From UTCHB3 sp008363265 (lineage in GTDB: Bacteria > Bacteroidota > Ignavibacteria > Ignavibacteriales > Ignavibacteriaceae): a DNA stretch of 64,000 bases. Below, piece after piece: positions 17,702 through 26,197 of the stretch (position 1 is the stretch's first letter; each line of letters starts with the position of its first letter). The stretch lies in contig BTUW01000003.1 in the NCBI GenBank assembly GCA_045863055.1, forward strand, positions 124,001 through 188,000. Direction: 5' to 3'. The notes beneath the pieces are model-generated. The model was not told where the DNA came from and did not search any database. It worked only from the letters and a program-made list of their open reading frames with translations. The translations under genes and the position numbers were made by a program.

Positions 17702-18781
17702 TTGAGACAAGTTCAAGAAAGAAAAAGGAACATCCTGTTCATCGGTGGTTCTCTCAATCAGACCACGATGATGCACAAGGTCTCCGGATTTTTCCCTTCC
17801 GACAACCTCTTTTTTTCCCCTTACTATGGGGACGGCTACATACATGTGCTGCGAAAGACAGGATTGCTTGATTTCTCAATCCTGGGAGGAAAGTTCTTCG
17901 AAACCACGATGAACTATTTCAAACAGCACGATCTGCAGGTTGACTACAGGGGTTTGGGAAGAAAATATGATCTGGTTTTCACTTGTCAGGACTTGATATT
18001 TCCAAGAAACATCATGGGTACCCGCGTGGTCCTGATCCAGGAAGGAATGACCGACCCGGAAAATCTCGCTTACTATCTTGTAAAATACGCAAAGTTACCC
18101 CGCTATTTTGCCAGCACCTCGGTCACAGGACTCTCACACGGATACGACAGGTTTTGTGTCGCTTCTGAAGGCTACAGGGAGCATTTTATTAAAAAGGGAG
18201 TAAACCCGGAGAAAATCGTTGTTACGGGAATTCCCAACTTCGACGATTGCGATAAATTCAGAAATAACAATTTTCCACACCGGAATTTTGTTCTTGTCGC
18301 AACCTCGGATGCCCGTGAGACGTTCAAGTTCGAAAACAGAAAGGCGTTCATCATTAAAGCCAAGCGAATTGCCGCGGGAAGACCACTTATTTTCAAACTT
18401 CACCCCAATGAGAACGTAAAACGGGCCACCGCGGAAATTAATAAATATGCCCCCGGTGCCCTGGTCTATCACACAGGAAGCATCGAAGAAATGATAGCAA
18501 ATGCCGACGTGTTGGTCACGAAATATTCGTCGACCGCCTATGTTGGAATTGCTCTCGGGAAAGAGGTGCACTCCTACTTTGATCTTGAAGAACTTAAACG
18601 TATGACTCCCATTCAGAACGGTGGAGACTCTGCGAGACTGATCGCGGCAGTCGGAGAAGAACTTCTTAATACCCCGATCGAAACTCTTAAAAAGAGACCC
18701 AAGAGGTTTTTTTCCACTTCTCGCAGATCAGGTAATAGCCGCAGAATTCCAAGATCACTATCACCATTTTTTAACAAATGA
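17702..18781 (+). CDS. GT-B fold transferase, CDP-glycerol glycerophosphotransferase/2-epimerase-like
   Basis: The first gene of the sugar cluster encodes a 359-residue GT-B protein. The N-terminal strand is RNILFIGGSLNQTTMMHKV; the C-terminal half has VVTGIPNFDDCDKF, LIFKLHPNEN, ALVYHTGSIEEMIANADVLVTKYSSTAYVGIALGKEVHSY, the pattern seen in CDP-glycerol glycerophosphotransferases and capsule transferases. It could transfer the product sugar of the cluster or a glycerol phosphate. The start is a TTG with AAGG 11 nt upstream; an in-frame stop lies just above. The C-terminus is basic (RPKRFFSTSRRSGNSRR). Confidence 0.7.
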   Translation: MRQVQERKRNILFIGGSLNQTTMMHKVSGFFPSDNLFFSPYYGDGYIHVLRKTGLLDFSILGGKFFETTMNYFKQHDLQVDYRGLGRKYDLVFTCQDLIFPRNIMGTRVVLIQEGMTDPENLAYYLVKYAKLPRYFASTSVTGLSHGYDRFCVASEGYREHFIKKGVNPEKIVVTGIPNFDDCDKFRNNNFPHRNFVLVATSDARETFKFENRKAFIIKAKRIAAGRPLIFKLHPNENVKRATAEINKYAPGALVYHTGSIEEMIANADVLVTKYSSTAYVGIALGKEVHSYFDLEELKRMTPIQNGGDSARLIAAVGEELLNTPIETLKKRPKRFFSTSRRSGNSRRIPRSLSPFFNK

Positions 18782-18790
18782 GTTTCTGAT

Positions 18791-19600
18791 TTGATCCCGG
18801 TTTCTAAAATAGCCACTGTTGTACAGGCAAGAATGACCTCTTCGAGACTTCCATTTAAAGTAATGATGTGTCTCTCCGGGAAGCCCCTGCTTCAACGCCA
18901 GATCGAGAGAATTAACGGTTCAGTACTAAATGGGACCGTTATCGTCGCCACATCAGATGAAGCCTCTGACGACCCGATTGAGGAATTTTGCGTCAAGGAG
19001 GGTTTCCGCTGTTATCGTGGAAGCCTGAATGATCTGCTCCAAAGACACCTGGAGGCAGCGGAGAGTGTGAACGCTGAATATGTGATCAAGATACCCTCGG
19101 ATGTACCCCTCATCGACCCCGATGTGATCAACCGTGTTGTATCTTACTTTTTCAAAAATGTTGACAGTTTCGATTATGTGTCAAATCTTCATCCCCCAAC
19201 ATACCCGGATGGGAATGATGTGGAAATAATGACTATCGAAGCACTCAGAAAAGCCAATATCGATGCGACGAGGGATCTGGAACGGGAACATACCACCCCC
19301 TATTTCTGGGAAAATCCGCACCTCTTCAGGATCGGAAATGTCTCCTGGGAATCGGGATTCGATTACTCAATGTCACACCGGTGGACCATCGACTACGAGG
19401 AAGACTACCTTTTTATTAAAACAGTTTACGATGAACTCTGGTCACCAACCAAGCACTTTTCACTGATCGATATCCTCAACCTCCTCGAGAGGAAACCTTC
19501 AATAGCCGCGATAAACAGAAAATTCGCGGGTGTGAACTGGTACCGGCACCACCTCGGTGAACTTAAAACCATTGCTGAAGAACAGACCAAAGTCATATAG
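18791..19600 (+). CDS. SpsF/NeuA-type cytidylyltransferase
   Basis: The 269-residue nucleotidyltransferase has the SpsF signature VVQARMTSSRLPFKVMMCLSGKPLLQRQIER. The usual G of RLPGKV is replaced by F. IPSDVPLIDPDVI carries the metal-binding acidic residue and NDVEIMTIEAL matches sugar-CMP synthetases. The likely role is activation of a 3-deoxy-ulosonic acid with CTP to give a CMP-sugar, by analogy with NeuA/KdsB/SpsF; its NeuB-like and KdsC-like neighbours support this. It begins with TTG, 9 bp after the preceding stop. Confidence 0.78.
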   Translation: MIPVSKIATVVQARMTSSRLPFKVMMCLSGKPLLQRQIERINGSVLNGTVIVATSDEASDDPIEEFCVKEGFRCYRGSLNDLLQRHLEAAESVNAEYVIKIPSDVPLIDPDVINRVVSYFFKNVDSFDYVSNLHPPTYPDGNDVEIMTIEALRKANIDATRDLEREHTTPYFWENPHLFRIGNVSWESGFDYSMSHRWTIDYEEDYLFIKTVYDELWSPTKHFSLIDILNLLERKPSIAAINRKFAGVNWYRHHLGELKTIAEEQTKVI

Positions 19601-19618
19601 ATATTCAAATTTGAAAGA

Positions 19619-20962
19619 ATGATAATGCCGAACAAAATTGCATTTAACGAAAACTATCCTGACATAACTGAGTCGAATAAACTCTACGAAAGATCAAAGG
19701 GGTTGATCCCGGCCTTTACGCAAACCCTTGCCAAAGGCCCGGCACAGTACGTGAATGGAGTAGCCCCCAAGTATCTTAAAAAAGGGAAAAATGCCCACGT
19801 TTGGGATGTCGACGGGAATGAATATATCGACCTCAATATGGCAATTGGACCCCTTTCCCTCGGATATGCGATCCCTGAGATCGATCAGGCTATCAAAGAT
19901 CAGCTTGAATCAGGTATTACTTTCTCCCTCATGCACCCTCTTGAGGTGGAGGTGGCTGAACTTATCCGGGAAGTCGTACCCAACGCTCAATCAGTAAGGT
20001 ACAGCAAAACAGGAGCTGATGTGGTAAGTGCCGCTGTCAGACTCGCCCGCGCCTTCACAAAAAAGAACAAGGTACTCTGCTGTGGGTATCATGGCTGGCA
20101 CGACTGGTATATTGCCGTAACCGACCGTAACGCCGGCATTCCGCAGGTAATCGAGGATATGAGTTTCACTTTTAACTACAACGATATTCAGTCGGTTATC
20201 GATTCGATCGATGAAGATGTCGCTTGTGTTATTCTTGAACCGTTCGTATTCCAGGAACCAAAGGACAATTTCCTGCAGGAACTCCGCAGGATCTGTGACG
20301 AAAATAATATCCTTCTGATCTTTGATGAAATGTGGACGGGTTTCCGTATAGCCCTGGGAGGCGCGCAGGAGCATTTCGGAGTGAGGGCAGATATGGCACT
20401 ATTCTCAAAAGCAGTTGCGAACGGCATGCCGGTAGGGATACTCACCGGCAGAGCTGATGTAATGGCTCTCCTCGATAAAGAGGTTTTCTTCTTCACCACA
20501 TTCGGCGGTGAAGCACTTTCACTCGCGGCCACAAAGGCAACGATCGAATTTATGAGAAAGAACAATGTTCAAAAGGTTATTGCAGAAAAAGGGAGACGAC
20601 TGAAAGATGGCTACAACGGAATAGCCCGGGACCTTGGCATGTCATATACAGCCTGTTCGGGATTCGACTGCAGAACGATCATGACCTATGATGCTTCAGC
20701 CGGTAACCCGCTCGAGATGAAATCGCTGGTTCAACAGGAAATGATCAAGCGCGGCGTACTCTGGGGTGGATTCCATAACGTAAGCTTCACCCTCACCGAA
20801 GAGGATATCGACCATGTGATCGCATGTTATGCAGAGGTGCTGCCAATTCTGAAAAAAGCCGTGGAAGAAGGTAAAGTCAAAGAAATGCTTCGGGGGGAAC
20901 CGGTCGGTCCTGTTTTCCGTAAAACCTCAAATTTCAACATGAAACCGAAGAACAAGGCATGA
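19619..20962 (+). CDS. Class III PLP aminotransferase, glutamate-1-semialdehyde-aminomutase-like
   Basis: The 447-residue fold-type I PLP enzyme resembles HemL. It has FDEMWTGFRIALGGAQEHFGVRADMALFSKAVANGMPVGILTG; K264 is the expected Schiff-base lysine. It lies in a sugar cluster rather than with haem genes and has an extended C-terminus (EMLRGEPVGPVFRKTSNFNMKPKNKA). It probably aminates a keto-sugar or a small keto/aldehyde precursor that decorates the cluster's product. An alternative ATG exists two codons in. The product is unknown; assignment to haem synthesis would be wrong on context. Confidence 0.8.
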   Translation: MIMPNKIAFNENYPDITESNKLYERSKGLIPAFTQTLAKGPAQYVNGVAPKYLKKGKNAHVWDVDGNEYIDLNMAIGPLSLGYAIPEIDQAIKDQLESGITFSLMHPLEVEVAELIREVVPNAQSVRYSKTGADVVSAAVRLARAFTKKNKVLCCGYHGWHDWYIAVTDRNAGIPQVIEDMSFTFNYNDIQSVIDSIDEDVACVILEPFVFQEPKDNFLQELRRICDENNILLIFDEMWTGFRIALGGAQEHFGVRADMALFSKAVANGMPVGILTGRADVMALLDKEVFFFTTFGGEALSLAATKATIEFMRKNNVQKVIAEKGRRLKDGYNGIARDLGMSYTACSGFDCRTIMTYDASAGNPLEMKSLVQQEMIKRGVLWGGFHNVSFTLTEEDIDHVIACYAEVLPILKKAVEEGKVKEMLRGEPVGPVFRKTSNFNMKPKNKA

Positions 20963-20963
20963 T

Positions 20964-21785
20964 ATGAGTGAACTTTTTAGTCTCAAAGGCAAGGTTGCGA
21001 TCGTAACCGGGTCACTTGGACTTATCGGAAGAAACCACTGTCACGCGCTGCTCGAAGGAGGTGCTGACCTGATTGTAACCGACATTAATAGTGAGCAATG
21101 TAAGGCCTTCGCTGCTGAACTGTCAGAAAATTTCCCATCATCCAAGGTGTATGGCTTTGGAGCTGACATCACTTCCCCTGTCGAGGTGGAAAAACTGCGT
21201 GATTTTGCCCTTTTTAACTCTGGCAGCATCGATATCCTGGTGAATAATGCTGCCATTAACGATAAATTTGAGGACCCGGCTGCCCTGTTCGAGCAGTCAA
21301 AATTCGAAAACTACCCCCTTGATCTCTGGAATAGGTCGATCAGTGTGAATGTCACCGGCATGTTCCTCTGCTCACAGATAATCGGCAAAGTAATGGCTGA
21401 TAACGGCAAGGGTAGCATTATAAATGTAGCATCAACATATGGGATCGTGGCACCTAATCAGGACCTCTACATCGATGCCCATGGCGTTCAGAAGTTTTAC
21501 AAAACTCCTGCCTACCCTGTCACCAAGGGAGCAGTGATAGCATTCACAAAATTTCTTGCAGCATACTGGGGTTCAAAAGGTGTAAGAGTGAACACACTCA
21601 CTCCGGGAGGCGTGGAAAACAATCAGGATGAGTTCTTCATCAGCGAGTATTCCAGACGCACACCCCTAAAAAGAATGGCTCAACCAACAGATTACAAAGG
21701 CGCGCTGGTGTACCTCGCTTCAGACGCGTCATCATACATGACGGGTGCTAATCTTGTCGTAGACGGAGGATTCACAATATGGTAG
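20964..21785 (+). CDS. Short-chain dehydrogenase/reductase
   Basis: This 273-residue classical SDR has the NAD(P)-binding loop VTGSLGLIGRNH, an Asp after strand 2 (LIVTDINSEQ) that favours NAD(H), VNNAAIND, the catalytic Ser in NVASTYG and a Pro-Val-Thr-Lys stretch. The conserved active-site Tyr is expected in YKTPAYPVTKG, where Y-x3-K reads YPVTK. The C-terminus has the usual GALVYLASDASSYMTGANLVVDGGFTIW. SDRs of this kind occur in legionaminic-acid loci such as PtmA. It probably oxidises or reduces a sugar intermediate here. Its last 7 bp overlap the phosphatase gene. Confidence 0.85.
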   Translation: MSELFSLKGKVAIVTGSLGLIGRNHCHALLEGGADLIVTDINSEQCKAFAAELSENFPSSKVYGFGADITSPVEVEKLRDFALFNSGSIDILVNNAAINDKFEDPAALFEQSKFENYPLDLWNRSISVNVTGMFLCSQIIGKVMADNGKGSIINVASTYGIVAPNQDLYIDAHGVQKFYKTPAYPVTKGAVIAFTKFLAAYWGSKGVRVNTLTPGGVENNQDEFFISEYSRRTPLKRMAQPTDYKGALVYLASDASSYMTGANLVVDGGFTIW

Positions 21786-22315
21786 ACCTTAAAGGGTTAA
21801 ATATCCCCTTGGCTGAAGCAATAAAACGGGCAAAGCGCATAAAACTCCTGATCACGGATGTTGACGGGGTTTTAACTGATACCGGAGTGTATTTCGGTCC
21901 TGAAGGGGAAGTTATGAAGCGATTCTCGATCCGGGACGGGATGGGTGTTGAAAGACTCAGAACCGAGTGCGGGGTTGACACAGGGATAATGACGGGCGAG
22001 AACTCTCCCGCGGTGCAAAAGCGGGCGGAAAAGCTCAAGATAGTCCACTATTTCCCGGGAATCAAAGACAAAAGGTCTCTCTTCGGTGAGATTGTCTCCA
22101 AAGGGGAATTCGCCGCGGACGAGATAGCTTTTATCGGTGACGATTACAATGATACCGGTATCATAGATGAAGCGGTTTTTACTGCATCGCCTGCCGATGG
22201 TATGCCGTATATCAGGTCACTGGTCGACTATGTCTGCAGTGTTAATGCCGGATACGGTGCCTACAGGGATTTTGCTGAATTGATCATATATCTTAGAGGT
22301 TTGAGTGAAGAATGA
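21779..22315 (+). CDS. KdsC-like HAD phosphatase
   Basis: The 178-residue protein is a HAD-family phosphatase of the KdsC type, which removes phosphate from 3-deoxy-ulosonate phosphates such as Kdo-8-P or KDN-9-P. It has the catalytic LLITDVDGVLTDTGVYF (nucleophile and acid/base Asp), GIMTGENSPAV with the conserved Thr, KIVHYFPGIKDK with the Lys and IAFIGDDYNDTGII with the metal Asp pair. Overlap with both neighbours and the following NeuB-like gene suggest that it dephosphorylates the synthase product. Confidence 0.85.
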   Translation: MVDLKGLNIPLAEAIKRAKRIKLLITDVDGVLTDTGVYFGPEGEVMKRFSIRDGMGVERLRTECGVDTGIMTGENSPAVQKRAEKLKIVHYFPGIKDKRSLFGEIVSKGEFAADEIAFIGDDYNDTGIIDEAVFTASPADGMPYIRSLVDYVCSVNAGYGAYRDFAELIIYLRGLSEE

Positions 22316-23186
22316 GAGATTATTGAAAATTGGTGAACGGTTTATCGGTGACGGTAAACCCTGCTTTGTGATCGCCGAGATAGGCATCAATCATAATGGA
22401 TCGGTTGAAACTGCAAAGAAACTGATCGACGGAGCTGCCCAAGCGGGATGTGATGCTGTAAAGTTCCAAAAGAGAACCCCTGAGATATGTGTACCCAGGG
22501 ATCAATGGGAGATCGAAAGAGATACTCCCTGGGGAAGGATGACATATATTGACTATCGGCACAAAATGGAGTTCACTGCGGATGAGTTTGGTGAAATCGT
22601 TGGCCACTGTAAAGAACGCGGTATCGAGTGGTTTGCGTCATGCTGGGATGAGGAGGCTGTGGATTTCATAGAGCAGTTCGATCCGCATCTTTACAAAATC
22701 GCATCTGCTTCCCTGACTGATACCTCACTACTCTTAAAGCACAAGACACTCGGTAAGCCAACGATAATCTCGACAGGTATGTCAACAATGGATGAGATTG
22801 AAACCGCAGTTGCGGTATTCGGTTTTGAGAATCTCGCCCTCGCGCATGCTACCTCTACTTATCCGTGTGTTTTGCGTGAATTGAACTTAAAAATGATTTC
22901 AACTCTCAAAACAATTTATCCCCATACAGTAATAGGTTATTCCGGTCATGAGACCGGTTTGGCACCTACAGAGGCGGCCGTCGCACTCGGCGCGGCATTT
23001 GTTGAACGCCACATCACCCTCGACAGGGCCATGTGGGGCACCGATCAGGCCGCATCCGTGGAAGTAGGCGGTTTTGCACGATTGATTTCCAACATACGGG
23101 ATATTGAAACAGCTCTCGGCGATGGCATCAAGAAAGTCTACGACAGCGAACTTGGCCCAAGAAAAAAACTGCGGAGAGTCCAGTAG
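22305..23186 (+). CDS. NeuB-family 3-deoxy-ulosonic acid synthase without SAF domain
   Basis: The protein condenses an aldose or aldose phosphate with phosphoenolpyruvate to make a 3-deoxy-2-ulosonic acid. The TIM-barrel is complete: CFVIAEIGINHNGSVETAKKLIDGAAQAGCDAVKFQKRTP, IASASLTDTSLL, IISTGMSTMDEIE, VIGYSGHETGL and VERHITLDRAMWGTDQAASVE. At 293 residues it ends soon after the barrel and lacks the C-terminal SAF (antifreeze-like) domain of standard NeuB/SpsE (about 340-350). With a KdsC-like phosphatase alongside, a phosphorylated product is likely. It starts with GTG and overlaps the phosphatase gene by 11 bp. Confidence 0.85.
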   Translation: MKNERLLKIGERFIGDGKPCFVIAEIGINHNGSVETAKKLIDGAAQAGCDAVKFQKRTPEICVPRDQWEIERDTPWGRMTYIDYRHKMEFTADEFGEIVGHCKERGIEWFASCWDEEAVDFIEQFDPHLYKIASASLTDTSLLLKHKTLGKPTIISTGMSTMDEIETAVAVFGFENLALAHATSTYPCVLRELNLKMISTLKTIYPHTVIGYSGHETGLAPTEAAVALGAAFVERHITLDRAMWGTDQAASVEVGGFARLISNIRDIETALGDGIKKVYDSELGPRKKLRRVQ

Positions 23187-23999
23187 ATGGAGGCTGTACT
23201 GAATTATATCGCCGGTTTTCTTAGTGATATAACCACGCTGGTTACTTCTGCTTTAATCGTGGGTTCTGCCGGGATAATGATCTTTTTCGAAAGAAAATAC
23301 CCTTACACCAAAGGTCAGAAATTTTTTCGCGAAGGCTTCTTTAACGATCTGGTACTATATACGATCGTTCAAAGCTATGTTCTTGGCCTGATAATCGGTG
23401 AACTGATCAAATTCATTGATAATCAAACAGGTATCCAAAGATTACAGTTGTTGGCAGATACCCCGGTTTGGTTGATCGTATTGGGTTCACTGATAATACA
23501 TGATTTTTACATCTATTGGTTCCACAGGTGGATGCACAACAACAAATACCTCTGGCGCCTCCACGAAGCACACCACTCAACAAAAGATGTCGATTGGCTT
23601 TCGGGTTCACGCTCTCATGCGTTTGAGATCATGATCAACCAGACTATCGAGTTCGCCCCATTCATTCTTCTTGGCGCGCCTGCTGAAGCAGCCGTGATCA
23701 AGGGCGCAATTTCTGCGATCTGGGGGATGTGGATCCATTCAAACATCGATGTTAATACCGGTAAACTGCAGTATTTCATCAATGGTCCAGAGATGCACCG
23801 CTGGCACCACTCAGACAAAGTTGATGAAGCCTACAATATGAATTATGCAACCAAGTTTGCATTTTGGGACTACCTTTTTGGGACAGTTTACTTCCCGGGG
23901 AGGGAGAAGCCCAAATGGTACGGAATACCCGTCGAGTTCCCAAGAAATTTCGTTAAACAGTTCTTCTTCGCTTTCAGAAGATTTAGTGACGAAGGCTGA
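23187..23999 (+). CDS. Membrane fatty acid hydroxylase/sterol desaturase family protein
   Basis: This 270-residue integral membrane di-iron enzyme has the three histidine clusters of the family: HDFYIYWFHRWMH (H105, H113, H117), LHEAHHS (H126, H129, H130) and MHRWHHSD (H204, H207, H208). Several transmembrane helices flank them. Members hydroxylate or desaturate lipids. It starts one base after the synthase stop, so it is the last gene of the sugar operon. It may modify a lipid carrier or acyl group connected with the sugar, but that link is only positional. Confidence 0.87.
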   Translation: MEAVLNYIAGFLSDITTLVTSALIVGSAGIMIFFERKYPYTKGQKFFREGFFNDLVLYTIVQSYVLGLIIGELIKFIDNQTGIQRLQLLADTPVWLIVLGSLIIHDFYIYWFHRWMHNNKYLWRLHEAHHSTKDVDWLSGSRSHAFEIMINQTIEFAPFILLGAPAEAAVIKGAISAIWGMWIHSNIDVNTGKLQYFINGPEMHRWHHSDKVDEAYNMNYATKFAFWDYLFGTVYFPGREKPKWYGIPVEFPRNFVKQFFFAFRRFSDEG

Positions 24000-24022
24000 A
24001 ACAGACTTATAGAAAAAAAAAG

Positions 24023-24048
24023 AGGAACTCAGAAAAACCTGAGTTCCT
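24023..24048. terminator. Bidirectional terminator between the sugar cluster and the FG-GAP gene
   Basis: A 10-bp perfect stem (24023-24032 with 24039-24048) and 6-nt loop is flanked by an A-run on the left and T-run on the right. It can stop transcription of the rightward cluster ending at 23999 and of the leftward gene ending at 24073. Confidence 0.88.
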
Positions 24049-24072
24049 TTTTATTTATATACGCAATTTATC

Positions 24073-26061
24073 CTACTTCAGGTAAATGATCTTTCTTACC
24101 TCTCTTTTTCCTGTAAGATCAAAGGAGATAAAATAAACTCCTGAAGGGAGACCGTAACGGCCGGGGTCAACATCATATATGAATTTCCCGGGGGCAGCGA
24201 TCGAAACCATCTCCCGGTAAACCACCTCACCGGTTGAATTCATCATTCTGATCGAATATTCACCGGTTGACGGGGCGTTAAGTTCAAACCTCGTTGAACC
24301 GTTAAAGGGGTTCGGATATGCCTCTGAAATGGCAAATTTTTCAGGAGCATTTACCACGTCTTCCACTCCGACCGGCGCGAAAAGATTCTTGAATGCTATA
24401 AAATTTCCATCCGAATCACCGATTATCAGGTCCTTTTTTGTATCCCCGTCGATATCTGCAAAGTACGGTGTCGAGTTCTGATCCCTCTCAATGCCCGCAA
24501 CTAGAGTGGAATTTTCCTGCCAAGCCGGTACTCTCGAGGTACCAATGTTTTCGAAATACTTAAGCGATCCGAACAGATTCCCTATTACGAGATCGGGATC
24601 GCCGTCGTTATCTGCGTCACCGAATGCGGGACGGTTATACGATCCGAAATTCACTCCGGCCACAAGCGTCTGATTCTGCACAAAAGTGTTGCTACCGGTA
24701 TTTTCCAGGAAGATCACACCCGAAGAGGTCTCAGACCCGATCAGGAGATCGATATCGCCGTCATCGTCTATATCCACCGGTGCCGGCACGCTTGACCACC
24801 CCACATCGAAAGCTGCGAACCAGTTGGCCTGCGTAAAAGAGCTTCCGTTCCTGAGGTACAGGTAGACCTTGCCATCTGTTGCGCCGGTCACCACATCCTG
24901 ATCACCGTCGTTATCAAAATCCGCGAATCTTGGCACCGAGTATGACGATGTGGAGATTGAACCATAGTTTCCTGCTGTAAGCGCGAACAAAGGCTGGGTA
25001 GCCGTTCCGTTGTTCCGGATCAGTCTCACTTGGCCGAGGGATGTTCCGGTAAGAAGGTCGAGGTCGCCGTCCCAGTCTTCGTCAGCAAAAGAAGTGGTGG
25101 AATGCCCTGATACCTTTACCACAGGGAACCATGTACTGTTGTATTGAAAAAGTGGTGCACCCGCCGACCCGTTGTTCTGGTAGGCCAGGAGGTTTCCATC
25201 ATCCGTTCCATAAACCAGGTCGGGGTCATTGTCATTGTCTATATCGGCGAAGTGTGGATTTTTCCAGTAATGCGATGACTCAGTCTGGATATAATTGTGG
25301 ACATAGGTCCAGACAGGCGCATTAACCGTTCCGTCGTTTCTGTAGAACATAAACGTTGCCAGGTCCCTTCCTAAAAGCAGGTCAAGTTTTCCGTCGTTGT
25401 TCACATCTTGAAGTGTTGGGTAGGAGTTTAAGCCAACGTCTTGTACACCGGAGACGAACGGGGTGAACTCTTCGAAAACTGGTTCAGTTACTGTTCCGGT
25501 GTTTTTGAAACCTCTCGTAATACCGGGGGTGGGTCCTCCGAGTAACGACTCCCCTACCCCTGCAAGAAGGTCAAGATCTCCGTCCCCGTCAAGATCTCCG
25601 AGAGCGGGTTTCGGGTCTGTGCCGATCAGGGTGTTAACAATAATGAAAACGGAATCCTTCTTCACCCATTGAGGCTGCGCAACTGTTCCAAGGTTGTAGA
25701 AACAGGTAAAACCCCTGAAGCCGCCTGTAACAAGGTCCATCTTCCCGTCACCGTTCAGATCACCGAATACTGCATAGGAATAATAGTTCAGTGGATCGAT
25801 CAAAGCGATCTGAGAAAGGTATGATGTGTCTTCATTGAATCTTGGTAAGCCATTTACCGGCTGGTTAATGTAAAATTTTGATCTGCTGCTAAGATAACAA
25901 AGGTTGAGGTCTTTATCGCCGTCACCGTCAACATCAAAAAAGAAAGGTGCTGTGAAGTGCTTCATTTCAAGGCCGGAAGGATTGAAAATTCCCTTCATTT
26001 CCTGCCAGTTTTGTCCATACACTGAATACGCCAGTGCGAGAATACAAAATATCTGTCGCAT
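24073..26061 (-). CDS. Secreted FG-GAP/VCBS repeat protein with type IX sorting domain
   Basis: The 662-residue protein starts with a short signal peptide (MRQIFCILALAYSVYG) and consists almost wholly of FG-GAP/VCBS-type repeats, each with a calcium-binding D-x-D-x-D-G-D-x-D loop (for example DVDGDGDKDL, DLDGDGDLDLL, DIDDDGDIDLL, DADNDGDPDLV). These build a beta-propeller. The C-terminal 90 residues (AYPNPFNGSTRFEL to VRKIIYLK) form a Por secretion (type IX) sorting domain. The expected location is the outer surface or medium; the ligand is unknown. A single-gene unit ended by a shared terminator. Confidence 0.9.
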   Translation of the reverse strand: MRQIFCILALAYSVYGQNWQEMKGIFNPSGLEMKHFTAPFFFDVDGDGDKDLNLCYLSSRSKFYINQPVNGLPRFNEDTSYLSQIALIDPLNYYSYAVFGDLNGDGKMDLVTGGFRGFTCFYNLGTVAQPQWVKKDSVFIIVNTLIGTDPKPALGDLDGDGDLDLLAGVGESLLGGPTPGITRGFKNTGTVTEPVFEEFTPFVSGVQDVGLNSYPTLQDVNNDGKLDLLLGRDLATFMFYRNDGTVNAPVWTYVHNYIQTESSHYWKNPHFADIDNDNDPDLVYGTDDGNLLAYQNNGSAGAPLFQYNSTWFPVVKVSGHSTTSFADEDWDGDLDLLTGTSLGQVRLIRNNGTATQPLFALTAGNYGSISTSSYSVPRFADFDNDGDQDVVTGATDGKVYLYLRNGSSFTQANWFAAFDVGWSSVPAPVDIDDDGDIDLLIGSETSSGVIFLENTGSNTFVQNQTLVAGVNFGSYNRPAFGDADNDGDPDLVIGNLFGSLKYFENIGTSRVPAWQENSTLVAGIERDQNSTPYFADIDGDTKKDLIIGDSDGNFIAFKNLFAPVGVEDVVNAPEKFAISEAYPNPFNGSTRFELNAPSTGEYSIRMMNSTGEVVYREMVSIAAPGKFIYDVDPGRYGLPSGVYFISFDLTGKREVRKIIYLK

Positions 26062-26186
26062 AATATTTCCTGAATTAATAAAAATTTGCGTTGTAATTTA
26101 TTAATTTTTTCGTAACTTAAGTTCATACAAGATTGAAAATATATTATCGTAACAATTAAAATACATGGTGAACAAACAATAAAATA

Positions 26187-26191
26187 AGAGG
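26187..26191 (+). promoter_or_regulatory. Shine-Dalgarno AGAGG that decides the XRE start
   Basis: AGAGG lies 6 nt before the ATG at 26198, favouring that codon over the GTG directly upstream at 26195. Confidence 0.55.
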
Positions 26192-26197
26192 CAGGTG

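Noticed and set aside
24073..26061. Tandem DNA repeats as a CRISPR-like or satellite array
   Set aside because: The periodicity comes from protein FG-GAP repeats in a continuous coding frame; DNA repeats are degenerate and there are no spacers.
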